Shown here in pieces: positions 1 to 9,245 of a stretch of DNA of 64,000 bases (positions are counted from its first letter, which is position 1; the number at the start of each line of letters is the position of its first letter). The stretch is from NCBI RefSeq assembly GCF_000813325.1, contig NZ_BBQE01000014.1, one strand, 5' to 3'. Source of the stretch: Sulfurospirillum cavolei. Lineage in GTDB: Bacteria; Campylobacterota; Campylobacteria; Campylobacterales; Sulfurospirillaceae. A model generated the notes under the pieces. That model searched no databases. It was not told where the DNA came from and saw nothing but the letters and a program-made list of their open reading frames with translations. The translations under genes were made by a program, and so were the position numbers.

Positions 1-768
1 TAAAAGACGCCCTATAAACTTGATTTCATAATGCAAATGAGGACCTGTGGACATACCGCTGTTACCCGAATAGGCAATGATGTCCCCTTTTTTCACGAAC
101 TGCCCCTCTTTGACGATCGCTTTGTTCATCAAATGAGCATAATAACTCTCAAACCCGTAATTATGGCTGAGAGAGACGACATTTCCGTAACCGCTGTTTT
201 GATTATACTGAATAAATTTAACAACGCCGTCCGCCGGTGCTAAGACAGGCGTTCCGATCGGTGCGCGCAAATCGGTTCCCGCATGAAACTCTTTACGCTT
301 TAAAATAGGATTTTCCCGCCATCCAAAACGCGAAGAAAATTCACTGTACGCCATCACGTCGCCGCTGGGAATATTGTCAAAAAAGGTTTTTTGCTGTAAG
401 ACGGTTACGTCGATCTCTTCAAGACGCGTATCAAGAGCATCTTCATCGTTGGCTCTTAGTCCGATTAACTCTTCGACGTTGCTGATTTTATCGCGAATCG
501 CTTCGTACTCTTTCGACTTTTCCGAAATTTCTTCTTGCAAAGACTCGTTTTGCGCTAATAAAATATTGCGTTCGTTAATCGCGCTCTCTTTTTTTGCTTC
601 TAACGCAGACACCTCTTTCATCAGAAAAAGAATCACGAAACTGCCGACAAGAATCACTAAGGCGACAAAAAGCGTAAAATACAAAAGAAATTTTTTAATG
701 ACTTGGTGCAATAAAAAATGGCGCGAACCGTGTACGTCGGAGATCGTAACCGTAAATTTATCTTTCAC
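1..768 (-). CDS. M23 family peptidoglycan metallopeptidase, partial (C terminus outside window)
   Basis: Predicted zinc peptidase acting on cross-linked peptidoglycan in the periplasm. The N terminus has about 25 cytoplasmic residues, one membrane segment (about residues 28-50) and a coiled coil (about 52-95), then a LytM domain with the HxxxD motif (HAGTD) and the HxH motif (HLHYE), both needed to bind zinc. The start is a GTG at 766-768 whose last bases form the folC stop (GTGA), so the two genes are translationally coupled. The reading frame is open to the first base of the window, so at least a short C-terminal part is missing. In Campylobacterota such anchored coiled-coil M23 proteins include the helical-shape proteins (Pgp3/Csd1 type). 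Family is clear; which paralogue this is cannot be decided. Confidence 0.88.
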   Translation of the reverse strand, partial: MKDKFTVTISDVHGSRHFLLHQVIKKFLLYFTLFVALVILVGSFVILFLMKEVSALEAKKESAINERNILLAQNESLQEEISEKSKEYEAIRDKISNVEELIGLRANDEDALDTRLEEIDVTVLQQKTFFDNIPSGDVMAYSEFSSRFGWRENPILKRKEFHAGTDLRAPIGTPVLAPADGVVKFIQYNQNSGYGNVVSLSHNYGFESYYAHLMNKAIVKEGQFVKKGDIIAYSGNSGMSTGPHLHYEIKFIGRLL

Positions 769-1907
769 TTTATCCCTTTTAAAAATGCCTCGGCAACACT
801 GAAAGAGCCGAAAACGACATACTCTTTTTGAGGATCAATCGCTTGAAACGAGGAGATTTTCAAACCGTATTCTTTCGCCGTCTCGTACAAGAGTGCTTCA
901 TCCACCGCACGCGGACTTTGAATCGCAATCACGTAGATCTCTTCGATGATAGGAGCCAAGAGTTTTAAAATCGCCCTGTAATCTTTATCTTTATAGCAAT
1001 TATAGATAAGCCCGACTTTTTTCCCTTCAAAGCTTTGCGCTAATGCTAAAGCCGCCATTGCGTTATGCCCGACGTCTAAAGTGACGTTGGGAAGGATTTT
1101 TTGATGACGCCCTTGTAACATCGCCACGGAAAAACTTTCAAACGTTATATCATACCCAAGAAAGGTTAACGCACAAAACGCCGTCTTAAAGTTATTGATT
1201 AAAAAGGGGGCGTTCGTATACGAAGACACATACGATTCTAACATGTAAGATGTTTTTGCGTCAAAATGAGGCTGAACCATCGTGACATGTAAGCTTTGGG
1301 CTTTTTGACGCGCCAAAACTTCGACGCTCGCTTCGTATTGTGCGGCTAAGACGAAATCGTTCGCGATGCTATTGAGCTTTGTCGTTGCAATCGCTTCGAT
1401 CGTGTCGCCTAAAAAATCTTGATGATCGTACCCGATAGGCGTTACAATCGAAAGTATTTTAGGAAAAACGTTGGTCGCGTCAAACTCGCCGCCAAGCCCC
1501 GCCTCCAAAACGACGTAATCGCAAAAATCGCAAAAAATAGCCATGGCTAAAAGCGTCGTATACTCAAAATACGAAAGAGCTTGTGCCTCTTTTGCATCAA
1601 GCCATGAAAGCAGTTTTTGATGATACATTTCTAAAATCGCATCTTGGACGTCGCCCCCGTCGATCCAGATTCGCTCGTTAAAACGAAGAATGTGCGGCGA
1701 AGTGTAATGTCCGACGCGAAAGCCGTTATGGCGTAACATCTGTGCCAAAAAGCGTCCCGTCGTTCCTTTCCCGTTCGTACCGACGACGTGAACGATGCGA
1801 GGAAGCTTAAAGTGCGCTGCGATACGACGATACGTTCTTGGCATACGTTCATAGTCGATCTCGTCGTAAGAAAGCGGTTTAGGGTCTAAAAAAGAAAAAA
1901 GCGTCAT
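765..1907 (-). CDS. folC: Bifunctional dihydrofolate synthase / folylpolyglutamate synthase
   Basis: Adds glutamate to dihydropteroate and then to reduced folates, using ATP, in the cytoplasm. The 380-residue protein carries the Mur-ligase-type P-loop GTNGKGTT at about residues 43-50 and the downstream LEAGLGGEFDATN motif typical of FolC (about 133-145). Length is slightly shorter than the usual 400-430, normal for Campylobacterota. It abuts the diguanylate cyclase gene upstream (stop at 1908) and overlaps the M23 peptidase start by 4 bases. Two ACATGT palindrome copies lie inside the gene (1241 and 1285), read in different frames. pabB and pabC for the same pathway are also in this window. 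Confidence 0.93.
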   Translation of the reverse strand: MTLFSFLDPKPLSYDEIDYERMPRTYRRIAAHFKLPRIVHVVGTNGKGTTGRFLAQMLRHNGFRVGHYTSPHILRFNERIWIDGGDVQDAILEMYHQKLLSWLDAKEAQALSYFEYTTLLAMAIFCDFCDYVVLEAGLGGEFDATNVFPKILSIVTPIGYDHQDFLGDTIEAIATTKLNSIANDFVLAAQYEASVEVLARQKAQSLHVTMVQPHFDAKTSYMLESYVSSYTNAPFLINNFKTAFCALTFLGYDITFESFSVAMLQGRHQKILPNVTLDVGHNAMAALALAQSFEGKKVGLIYNCYKDKDYRAILKLLAPIIEEIYVIAIQSPRAVDEALLYETAKEYGLKISSFQAIDPQKEYVVFGSFSVAEAFLKGIK

Positions 1908-3452
1908 TTACAAAATAGGCATCACTTGATTGCGCCCACACTCTTTGGCCTTATACAAAAGCGTATCGGCGGCGTTTAAGACTTCTTCTTTGGAAGCGTA
2001 TTGCGAACGCTGTGCGACGCCGCAACTGATCGTCACGTTAATGCGTTCGTTTTTGTATAAAAATTTAAACTGCTCAATGACGTTTCGAATTTTTTCCGCG
2101 AAATGAATGGCTTGCGCTAAATCGGTACTCGGTAAAATAACTAAAAACTCTTCGCCGCCGTAACGTCCCGCAAAATCAACCTGACGGATATACTTGCGTA
2201 AAATCTTACCGACCGTCGAAAGAATGACGTCGCCCGCTTCGTGTCCGTAGCTATCGTTTACGTTTTTAAAGTGATCGATGTCGATAAAACAGAGCGTATA
2301 ATCGACCTTATAGCGCACAAAAGCATCTTCGACGCGTTCGAGTTCGTTTGATAAGGCCCTACGCGTCGCAACGTGCGTAAGATAATCTTCTTTAACCTCT
2401 TGCTTAGCGACCAATAACGCCGACTCAAGCTTCGTGATACGGCTTTGCAATTTGGTAATGGTCTCTTGATTGCTCATCATCTTTTCGCTTAAGGAACGCG
2501 TTTCGTTTTCCAAAGAAGAGGCAATATGCAAAAGTTTCGAATGTACGCTCTCAAAACCGTCTTGCGAAAAATCGATTTTTTGTAAATCGGCACGGATGAT
2601 TTTGACTTGTTGATGGCTAAGATTGCTGCTTTGAATCAAATCAACGATTTTTTTATTGATTTCGTCCAAGATTTTGTCCAACGCGGCAACTTTCTTTTTA
2701 ACTTCTTCTTTATCGAGCGTAATACGCTTAGAAATTAACTGCTTAATCTCCTTTTGAAACGCAGGCGTACCCAACGCTTCGGGAGAAGCCCGAAGTTCGT
2801 GTCCGATATTGGCAAGTTCGTCGTTCATACCCGAAGCGATGGAAGGCGATAACGAAGCGACGATCAAAGGAACCAACCCTTTGTAAATTTCCAAACTATC
2901 GTCTTTGTTTAACAAACGCAAGACGTCTCGAACCATCATCTCCAAATCGTCTTTGGCGATATGCCCGAATACATCGAGTTTTTTAAGGTAACTATCGTCA
3001 TAGTTGGAGATAAAATCAAACCATTTTTCTTTGACTAACTCAATGGATTGGAGGTTTTGGTGAAAATCCAAACGCTCCAAAGATGCGTTAGCAAGGTTCG
3101 TCGCTTTGGCGTCATGCAACAAAGTAATTGCCTGCAAAACGCGTTTGGTCAACAACGCTAAAGCACTTACCATTTTAAGAGCATCGCCTTCATTGGCGCG
3201 ATTGAGTTTGGCGACGAGAAACGAGAGTAGTTCGTCCACCGAGCCGATATTAAAGCGTTTCATATCGGCGATAATCGTCGCATCGAGTTTTTTGACGTAC
3301 TTTTCGACTTTTTGGCAATCTTCGACGATAACGCCTTTTTGCTTCGCGACTTTACAGAAGACTTTCGCGTAATTATCGGGCGTTAGGCTAAGATGTTCGG
3401 CTTTAATGGACTCTAAAGACTCTTTAATGATTTCATTGATGGTGGTTGCCAT
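1908..3452 (-). CDS. Diguanylate cyclase (GGDEF domain) with uncharacterised N-terminal region
   Basis: Predicted to make cyclic di-GMP from two GTP. The C-terminal domain has an intact active-site motif GGEEF (about residues 432-436) and an RxxD inhibitory site (RQVD) five residues before it, so it is expected to be active and product-inhibited. The first about 300 residues are helical, with a predicted coiled coil just before the GGDEF domain; no transmembrane segment is visible, so it is probably cytoplasmic. I chose the ATG at 3452 (MATTINEII...) over longer in-frame options because AAAGGG precedes it and the longer version would run deep into lptE; as placed it overlaps lptE by 20 bases. 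A protein of this architecture sits beside lptE in Campylobacter. Confidence 0.88.
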   Translation of the reverse strand: MATTINEIIKESLESIKAEHLSLTPDNYAKVFCKVAKQKGVIVEDCQKVEKYVKKLDATIIADMKRFNIGSVDELLSFLVAKLNRANEGDALKMVSALALLTKRVLQAITLLHDAKATNLANASLERLDFHQNLQSIELVKEKWFDFISNYDDSYLKKLDVFGHIAKDDLEMMVRDVLRLLNKDDSLEIYKGLVPLIVASLSPSIASGMNDELANIGHELRASPEALGTPAFQKEIKQLISKRITLDKEEVKKKVAALDKILDEINKKIVDLIQSSNLSHQQVKIIRADLQKIDFSQDGFESVHSKLLHIASSLENETRSLSEKMMSNQETITKLQSRITKLESALLVAKQEVKEDYLTHVATRRALSNELERVEDAFVRYKVDYTLCFIDIDHFKNVNDSYGHEAGDVILSTVGKILRKYIRQVDFAGRYGGEEFLVILPSTDLAQAIHFAEKIRNVIEQFKFLYKNERINVTISCGVAQRSQYASKEEVLNAADTLLYKAKECGRNQVMPIL

Positions 3453-3951
3453 TGCGTAGCCCTTTGATCGCAATTTTCGAAATAAACTCGTCCAAAGCTT
3501 CGCTTGACGCCGCTTTAATCGCCTCATAACGATTCGTATCGGAAATAATGCTGTTGGTTGCGATAAAAAAGTCGTATTCTCCCGAAGCGGTTAGTTTTTC
3601 CACCTTTTTATCTTTCGCCTCATACGTAAACGAAAGAACGACCGAAGTTTTATAAGCATTGACGTAACCGTATTTATCGTAAATCGTCGGTGAAAACGAG
3701 AGGCTGTCGATACGCACTTTCAAGATCGTGTCCGCACGCTCTTTCGTAGAGAGTTTCGCACCGAAACGACTTACAATCGCCTCGTTGATCGCATCGTTAA
3801 TTAAAACGCTATTTCTTGGGTCTTGCCTCGAAATACTCACTTCCGCATAAATCGTATCGCCTAAAGCCTCTTTAGCATAATACGAAGAGGGTTTATACCC
3901 GCATCCGCCGAGCCATAGGAGAACGACAAGTCCAAGAAAAAGTTGTTTCAT
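3433..3951 (-). CDS. lptE: LPS-assembly lipoprotein LptE-like
   Basis: Small outer-membrane lipoprotein expected to plug and support LptD during lipopolysaccharide export. The N terminus is a lipoprotein signal peptide with lipobox LGGC (Cys17). The rest (172 residues in all) fits LptE in size and in the repeated pattern of inhibitory beta segments, and the position between leuS and the diguanylate cyclase matches the Campylobacter lptE locus from memory. LptE proteins diverge strongly, so the call rests on lipobox, length and context. The start is one base away from the leuS stop. Confidence 0.75.
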   Translation of the reverse strand: MKQLFLGLVVLLWLGGCGYKPSSYYAKEALGDTIYAEVSISRQDPRNSVLINDAINEAIVSRFGAKLSTKERADTILKVRIDSLSFSPTIYDKYGYVNAYKTSVVLSFTYEAKDKKVEKLTASGEYDFFIATNSIISDTNRYEAIKAASSEALDEFISKIAIKGLRNGNHHQ

Positions 3952-3952
3952 A

Positions 3953-6400
3953 CTACTTTACCACCAGATTGATCAATTTATTGGGAACGTAAATTTCTTT
4001 GAGAAGCGTCATGCCTTCCAGCCATTTTGCCGCACTCTCTTTGCCGCATTTTAAAGCTTCTTCTTGAGAAATACTCGTAGACACTTCGATCTCGGCACGT
4101 TTTTTACCGTTAACCGTGACCGCCAAGATCATACTATCGCTGACAAAGACCTCTTCTTTTAATGCAATCGTCGTAAAATTCTTACATGTAAAAAGATTTT
4201 CGCTGAGTTCCCAACACGTATGCGGGATCACCGGCTCCAAAAGATTGAGCAAGATAAAATAACCCTCCGTCCAAACATCCGAATCGTTTTGTTCGCCAAG
4301 CGCGTTGAGAGCTTCCATGCATGCGGCGATTAAAGTGTTGAACGTGTAGCTTCCCTCAAAAACCTCATTGGATTTTTTAAGCGCTTCGTAGACTTTTTTA
4401 CGTGCGTATTGCGATGCTTTGGAAAGGCTTGCATGATCGATATTCGGCAAAGCCTTACATGTACGAACGTTTTCACTTTTTTGAACAAACCGTTTGATGA
4501 AGCGAAACGCCCCTTCCACCGCACTATCGTTCCACTCAAGCTCTTTTTGAGGCGGTGCGGCAAAAAGAATAAACAGACGTGCCGTATCCGCTCCGTAAGT
4601 CTTAATTATCGAATCGGGATCAACCGTATTGCCTTTACTTTTGCTCATTTTCGAACCGTCTTTGAGCACCATGCCTTGGGTTAAAAGATTGGCAAACGGT
4701 TCATCGCAATTCACGTATCCCAAATCGCGAAGCACTTTGGTAAAAAAGCGCGAATACAACAGGTGTAAAATCGCATGTTCGATACCGCCGATGTATTGAT
4801 CGACGTTCATCCAGTAATTAACGCTCTCTTTATCGAAAGGTACGTCGCTCCAAAATGCCGGATCGGACGTGTAACGTAAAAAATACCAACTGGATTGAAA
4901 AAAGGTATCCATCGTATCGGTTTCGCGCGTTGCGTCGTGTCCGCATACGGGACATTTCGTATACTTCCACGTCGGGTGCTTGTCTAAAGGATTGCCCTCG
5001 CCCGAAATTTCGACGTCGTCGGGAAGCGCAACCGGAAGATTTTCAAATTTTTCGGGAACGAGCCCGCATTTAGGACAATGCACCATCGGAATCGGCGCAC
5101 CCCAATAACGTTGACGGCTAATGCCCCAATCGCGCAATTTATAATTAACGACTTTCGTACCGATGCCTTTTTCTTCAAAACGGGCGATAATGCGTTTTTG
5201 TGCGCTTTTGGAATCCAGCCCGCTAAATTCTCCCGAATTCACCAGCGTGCCGTATTCACATGTCGCCGCACTTCCGTCAAAAGGCAAAGCAGTTTCAATG
5301 CTCTGAATAATCGCTAAACCGTATTTTTTGGCAAATTCGAAGTCGCGTTCGTCATGAGCGGGAACCGCCATAACCGCACCGCCGCCGTATTCGATCAAAA
5401 CGAAGTTGGCGACCCAAACAGGAACGCTTTTCCCCGTTAAAGGATGAATCACGTCGATGCCTAAGCTAACACCCTCTTTTTCCGATTGGGCGCGTTCACG
5501 CGCACCCACACGTTGCATCGCTTTAATCTGCGCCGTTTTTTCTTCGCTTAAAAGCCGATGTTCGATCAGATAATTGACGATCGGATGTTCCGGTGCTAAG
5601 GCGGAATAACTCACCCCGTAAATCGTATCGGGGCGGGTCGTAAAAACATTATACGCTTCAAATTTTCCGTCCAATTTTGCCTTAGACTCGGGGGTTAAAG
5701 CAAACGTAAATTCCAAACCTTCGCTTCGACCGATCCAATTTTCCTGCATCGTTAAAACTTGATTCGGCCAACCTGCGCGCAACTTCTCACAATCGTCCAA
5801 TAATTCTTGTGCGTATTGCGTAATTTTAAGGTAATAGCCCGGAAGCAAGCGTTGTTCGACCGGATTGTCGCAACGCCAGCAACATCCCTCTTCGACTTGT
5901 TCGTTGGCCAAAACGGTTTGACATGTATTGCACCAATTTAAAACGGCGTTTTTTTGATAGACCAAACCTTTAGTAAACATTTCGATAAAGATACGCTGTT
6001 CATGCTTCGTGTACAAAGGATCGCTCGCGGCAAATTCGCGTTTGGCGGAAAACGAAAGTCCCAAAGAGGAGAGTTCGTTACGCATATAGTCGATATTTTC
6101 GTACGTCCACTTTTTAGGGTGAACCTTGTGCTTGATCGCCGCGTTTTCGGCGGGCATTCCGAAACTGTCCCAGCCGATCGGGTGTAAAACGTTAAAGCCG
6201 TTTTTACGATAATGCCTTGCAATCGCATCGCCGATCGTATAGTTACGTACGTGCCCCATATGAATCCGACCGCTCGGATAGGGAAACATACTTAAAATGT
6301 ATTTTTTCTTTTGCGTAAAATCGCTATGGGGTTCGAACGCATTCGTTGCATGCCAGCGATCTTGCCATTTTTTTTCAATTTCTAAAGGATTGTACTGCAT
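3953..6400 (-). CDS. leuS: Leucyl-tRNA synthetase
   Basis: Charges tRNA-Leu with leucine. The class I signature is seen as PSGRIHMGH (HIGH motif, residues 47-50) and KMSKS (in GSKMSKSKGN, roughly residue 585). The zinc-1 cysteine cluster (CNTCQ and CCWRC) lies at about residues 157-178, and the large CP1 editing domain (TTRPDT and the conserved VPAHDERD) follows. The 815-residue length is standard. It lies between secF (8 bases upstream) and lptE in one dense minus-strand operon. Two ACATGT palindromes fall within it and are read as Thr-Cys-Lys. Confidence 0.98.
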   Translation of the reverse strand: MQYNPLEIEKKWQDRWHATNAFEPHSDFTQKKKYILSMFPYPSGRIHMGHVRNYTIGDAIARHYRKNGFNVLHPIGWDSFGMPAENAAIKHKVHPKKWTYENIDYMRNELSSLGLSFSAKREFAASDPLYTKHEQRIFIEMFTKGLVYQKNAVLNWCNTCQTVLANEQVEEGCCWRCDNPVEQRLLPGYYLKITQYAQELLDDCEKLRAGWPNQVLTMQENWIGRSEGLEFTFALTPESKAKLDGKFEAYNVFTTRPDTIYGVSYSALAPEHPIVNYLIEHRLLSEEKTAQIKAMQRVGARERAQSEKEGVSLGIDVIHPLTGKSVPVWVANFVLIEYGGGAVMAVPAHDERDFEFAKKYGLAIIQSIETALPFDGSAATCEYGTLVNSGEFSGLDSKSAQKRIIARFEEKGIGTKVVNYKLRDWGISRQRYWGAPIPMVHCPKCGLVPEKFENLPVALPDDVEISGEGNPLDKHPTWKYTKCPVCGHDATRETDTMDTFFQSSWYFLRYTSDPAFWSDVPFDKESVNYWMNVDQYIGGIEHAILHLLYSRFFTKVLRDLGYVNCDEPFANLLTQGMVLKDGSKMSKSKGNTVDPDSIIKTYGADTARLFILFAAPPQKELEWNDSAVEGAFRFIKRFVQKSENVRTCKALPNIDHASLSKASQYARKKVYEALKKSNEVFEGSYTFNTLIAACMEALNALGEQNDSDVWTEGYFILLNLLEPVIPHTCWELSENLFTCKNFTTIALKEEVFVSDSMILAVTVNGKKRAEIEVSTSISQEEALKCGKESAAKWLEGMTLLKEIYVPNKLINLVVK

Positions 6401-6408
6401 CTTAATTC

Positions 6409-7380
6409 CTATACCGTGCCTTTTTCGTACTGTGAGCGCATTTTAGCTTTTTCCAGTCTATTTTTCTCTTTAAGTGCCATTTTATTTTTGTAGCCTTCAA
6501 CGCTAAAACCCAACACTTTCAAAAACGGTGCGGAGATAAAAATAGAGCTGTAACTACCGATAATCAGACCCAGCAACATGGTAAAACTAAATCCGTGAAT
6601 AATCTCGCCGCCGAAAAGATACAAAGTAAAAACGACAAAAAAGACGGTCAATACCGTTAAAATCGTTCGCGAAAGGGTTTTGGAAACGGAGGTATTAATA
6701 ACGTGCATCAAATCCATATCTTTGGTACTTTTGAGCTCTTCACGAATACGGTCGTAAATAATAATCGTGTCGTTAATCGAATAACCGATCAAGGTCAAAA
6801 TTGCCGCCAAGACGTCCAAACTCATCTCAACGTTAAAGAGAATAAGCACTCCCGTAGTGATAGCAACGTCGTGAAGCAACGTAATAATCGAAGCAACCGC
6901 AAACGTCCACTCAAAACGAAACGCAACGTAGACCATAATGCCAAGCATACTTAAAACGGCCGCCATAATCCCTTTTTGGCGAAGTTCTCCACCTACTTTT
7001 GGCCCTACGATATCGACCTTTCGAATGTCAAACGTTCCGGAGTCCTTCAGTGTTGAACGGATAATATCGCCGACATCGTGTGTGACGCCCTCAGTCGTAG
7101 AAGCAAAACGGATTTGTACCTCTTCGGGAGAGCCGAATTCCGTAACGATCGCACCGGAAAAGAGTTTATCTTTCGCGAGTGCTTCACGGATTTTATCCAT
7201 CGGAGCGGTTTGTTCGTATTTTAGTTGTACGACCGTACCGCCGGCAAAATCGATTCCGTAGCTCAATCCATGCGTAAAGAAAAGAATAATGGAAATAAAA
7301 GCAAACGAAAGCGTCGTTACGATAAAAAAACGACTCACTTTCATAAAATCGTATACTTTATGGTGTGGGAAAAACTCCAT
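6409..7380 (-). CDS. secF: Protein translocase subunit SecF
   Basis: Partner of SecD; uses proton motive force to help complete protein export through SecYEG. The 323-residue protein has the expected first membrane segment, a periplasmic P4 region, and five C-terminal membrane segments with the conserved GYSINDTIIIYDRIRE segment. The start ATG shares one base with the secD stop (TAATG), so secD-secF translation is coupled. The cytoplasmic C-terminal tail is Lys/Arg rich. Confidence 0.97.
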   Translation of the reverse strand: MEFFPHHKVYDFMKVSRFFIVTTLSFAFISIILFFTHGLSYGIDFAGGTVVQLKYEQTAPMDKIREALAKDKLFSGAIVTEFGSPEEVQIRFASTTEGVTHDVGDIIRSTLKDSGTFDIRKVDIVGPKVGGELRQKGIMAAVLSMLGIMVYVAFRFEWTFAVASIITLLHDVAITTGVLILFNVEMSLDVLAAILTLIGYSINDTIIIYDRIREELKSTKDMDLMHVINTSVSKTLSRTILTVLTVFFVVFTLYLFGGEIIHGFSFTMLLGLIIGSYSSIFISAPFLKVLGFSVEGYKNKMALKEKNRLEKAKMRSQYEKGTV

Positions 7381-8966
7381 TAGTGACTCCTCTTAATGCC
7401 AAACCACATAATGGGGTTGTGATTGCTTTTTTCAATTCGGGATCTGAGTAAATCGTAAATACCGTGTGTTCCCAAAATTGCCGTTAACATCGATACGCTG
7501 ATACCGATTGCCGTACTAATCGCAAAACCTTTAATCGGTCCCGTTCCGTACACGTACAATAAAATAGAGGTTAAAATCGACGTAATATTACTGTCTAAAA
7601 TAGCACTCATAGCATTTTCGTAGCCGTGCTCAATGGCTTGCGTTATCGGCATACCTTGCCGTAAGAGTTCACGAATCCGCTCATTGATGATAACGTTGGC
7701 GTCGACCGCCATACCGATGGTCAAGACGATACCCGCCATACCCGGCAAGGTCAACGTCGCTCCAAAAAGTGCCATAATCGCAATCAATAGAAAAAGATTC
7801 ACAATCAACGCAATATTGGCGACAACTCCCGCTAAGCGGTAGTAAAAAAGCATAAAACCGGAAACCAACGCAAAACCTGAAATCAACGCCATCAAGCTGG
7901 CATGAATACTGTCCGCTCCCAAAGAAGGACCGATACTGCGTTTTTCAAGCATCGTAACCGGTGCTAAAAGAGCCCCGCTACGAAGCGCAATCGCTACGTC
8001 GTGTGCTTCTTTAACGCTAAAGCCGCCGCTGATTTGTCCGCTACCGCCGCCGATGCGTTCACGAATATTGGGGGCGGAATAGACTTTATTGTCCAAAACA
8101 ATCGCCAAGCGATTGCCGACGTTACCGGCCGTAAAATCACCGAAAATTTTAGCACCTTCGGAGTTAAGCGTAAAATTGATGACGGGTTGTTGCATTTGAT
8201 CAAAACCGACTTTCGCATCGGTCAACATACTGCCGTCTAAGATAGGAATCTCTTTTAAAATATAGCGAATATGATCGCTCTTGGCATCGCTTAAGATAAC
8301 GTCGCCGTACTGCTCCGCTTCGGTCGGACTCATCGTCGCGGAACGATCTTGTTTTTTCTCGTCGACCGCCATCAATTGAAGGTGAGCGGCTTTGGCGATC
8401 AACTCGCGCGCACGTTGTTCGTCTTCGGCATTTTTAACGCCCGGCAATTCGACCAAAATTTTATCGCTTCCTTGTTTGGCGACGTTAGGCTCCGCCAAAC
8501 CGAATTGATCCAAACGGTTACGAATCGTCTCGACGGCTTGGGAAAGCGCATACTCTTTAATCAAATCTTTTTCTTTATCGCTCAACGTAAGCGTATACTT
8601 TAACGCCTCTTTATTGACTTGCAAACCGCTAATCGTTTTGAGCATCTCGTCGATTTTTTTCTCTTCGTCTTTATCGAGAAGGCTAAACGAAATCGTCTCT
8701 TCGATCGCGCGTAAATCGTCGATGATAATATCACTGCTTTGCGCAAAAAATTTGACGCTTGAAGCAATCGATTTGACTTTGGACTTAATCGCTTCATCGG
8801 TTTTAACGCCTAAAACCATATGCAGACCGCCTTGAAGGTCGAGTCCTAAAGAGACTTTCGCACCTTTTTGCGTTTGTAGAAACGTCGGCATGGACATTCC
8901 CACGCCGAAAATAATAGCTATTAAAAAAATAACTAAACGATAGTTAAATTTTCCGGCGTTATTCAT
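7380..8966 (-). CDS. secD: Protein translocase subunit SecD
   Basis: Membrane RND-family subunit of the Sec accessory complex. Membrane segment 1 is followed by the GLDLQGG motif (about residues 42-48), a large periplasmic domain, then five C-terminal membrane segments including the GMAVDANVIINERIRE motif, which carries the proton-relay Asp. The 528-residue length is typical. It overlaps yajC by 8 bases and secF by 1, giving a yajC-secD-secF operon. Confidence 0.98.
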   Translation of the reverse strand: MNNAGKFNYRLVIFLIAIIFGVGMSMPTFLQTQKGAKVSLGLDLQGGLHMVLGVKTDEAIKSKVKSIASSVKFFAQSSDIIIDDLRAIEETISFSLLDKDEEKKIDEMLKTISGLQVNKEALKYTLTLSDKEKDLIKEYALSQAVETIRNRLDQFGLAEPNVAKQGSDKILVELPGVKNAEDEQRARELIAKAAHLQLMAVDEKKQDRSATMSPTEAEQYGDVILSDAKSDHIRYILKEIPILDGSMLTDAKVGFDQMQQPVINFTLNSEGAKIFGDFTAGNVGNRLAIVLDNKVYSAPNIRERIGGGSGQISGGFSVKEAHDVAIALRSGALLAPVTMLEKRSIGPSLGADSIHASLMALISGFALVSGFMLFYYRLAGVVANIALIVNLFLLIAIMALFGATLTLPGMAGIVLTIGMAVDANVIINERIRELLRQGMPITQAIEHGYENAMSAILDSNITSILTSILLYVYGTGPIKGFAISTAIGISVSMLTAILGTHGIYDLLRSRIEKSNHNPIMWFGIKRSH

Positions 8967-9234
8967 CGATTTTCTTTGAAATAAAGTCTCTGGAAACCTT
9001 TACGATCATCCCTTCATCATTAAGCTTAACTTTGATAGAATCTTCCTCAGGTTTCACGACTTCGCATATTAAACCGCCGTTAGTAATAATTTTATCGCCT
9101 TTTTTCAGTGCATCGAGCATCTCTTTATGCTTCTTCACTTGTTTTTGTTGTGGACGAATCACAAGAAAATAAAAAATCGCGAAAAGCACGACGAGTGGAA
9201 GTAATGAAGAAAGTAAACTTGCAGAACCTTGCAT
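8959..9234 (-). CDS. yajC: Sec translocon accessory subunit YajC
   Basis: Small single-pass inner membrane protein that joins SecDF. It shows one membrane segment (about residues 8-25) followed at once by the family hallmark FLVIRPQQKQVKKHKEM and a small beta-rich cytoplasmic domain. Length 91 is normal. It heads the secDF transcription unit: its ATG is preceded by AAAGGA, and a -10-like TACAAT on the minus strand lies at 9255-9260, inside the divergent lnt gene. Confidence 0.96.
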   Translation of the reverse strand: MQGSASLLSSLLPLVVLFAIFYFLVIRPQQKQVKKHKEMLDALKKGDKIITNGGLICEVVKPEEDSIKVKLNDEGMIVKVSRDFISKKIDE

Positions 9235-9245
9235 GGAAATCCTTT

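Noticed and set aside
374..802. Open frame of 142 codons on the plus strand
   Set aside because: Lies antisense to the M23 peptidase gene, no ribosome site, Ser/Lys-rich shadow composition.
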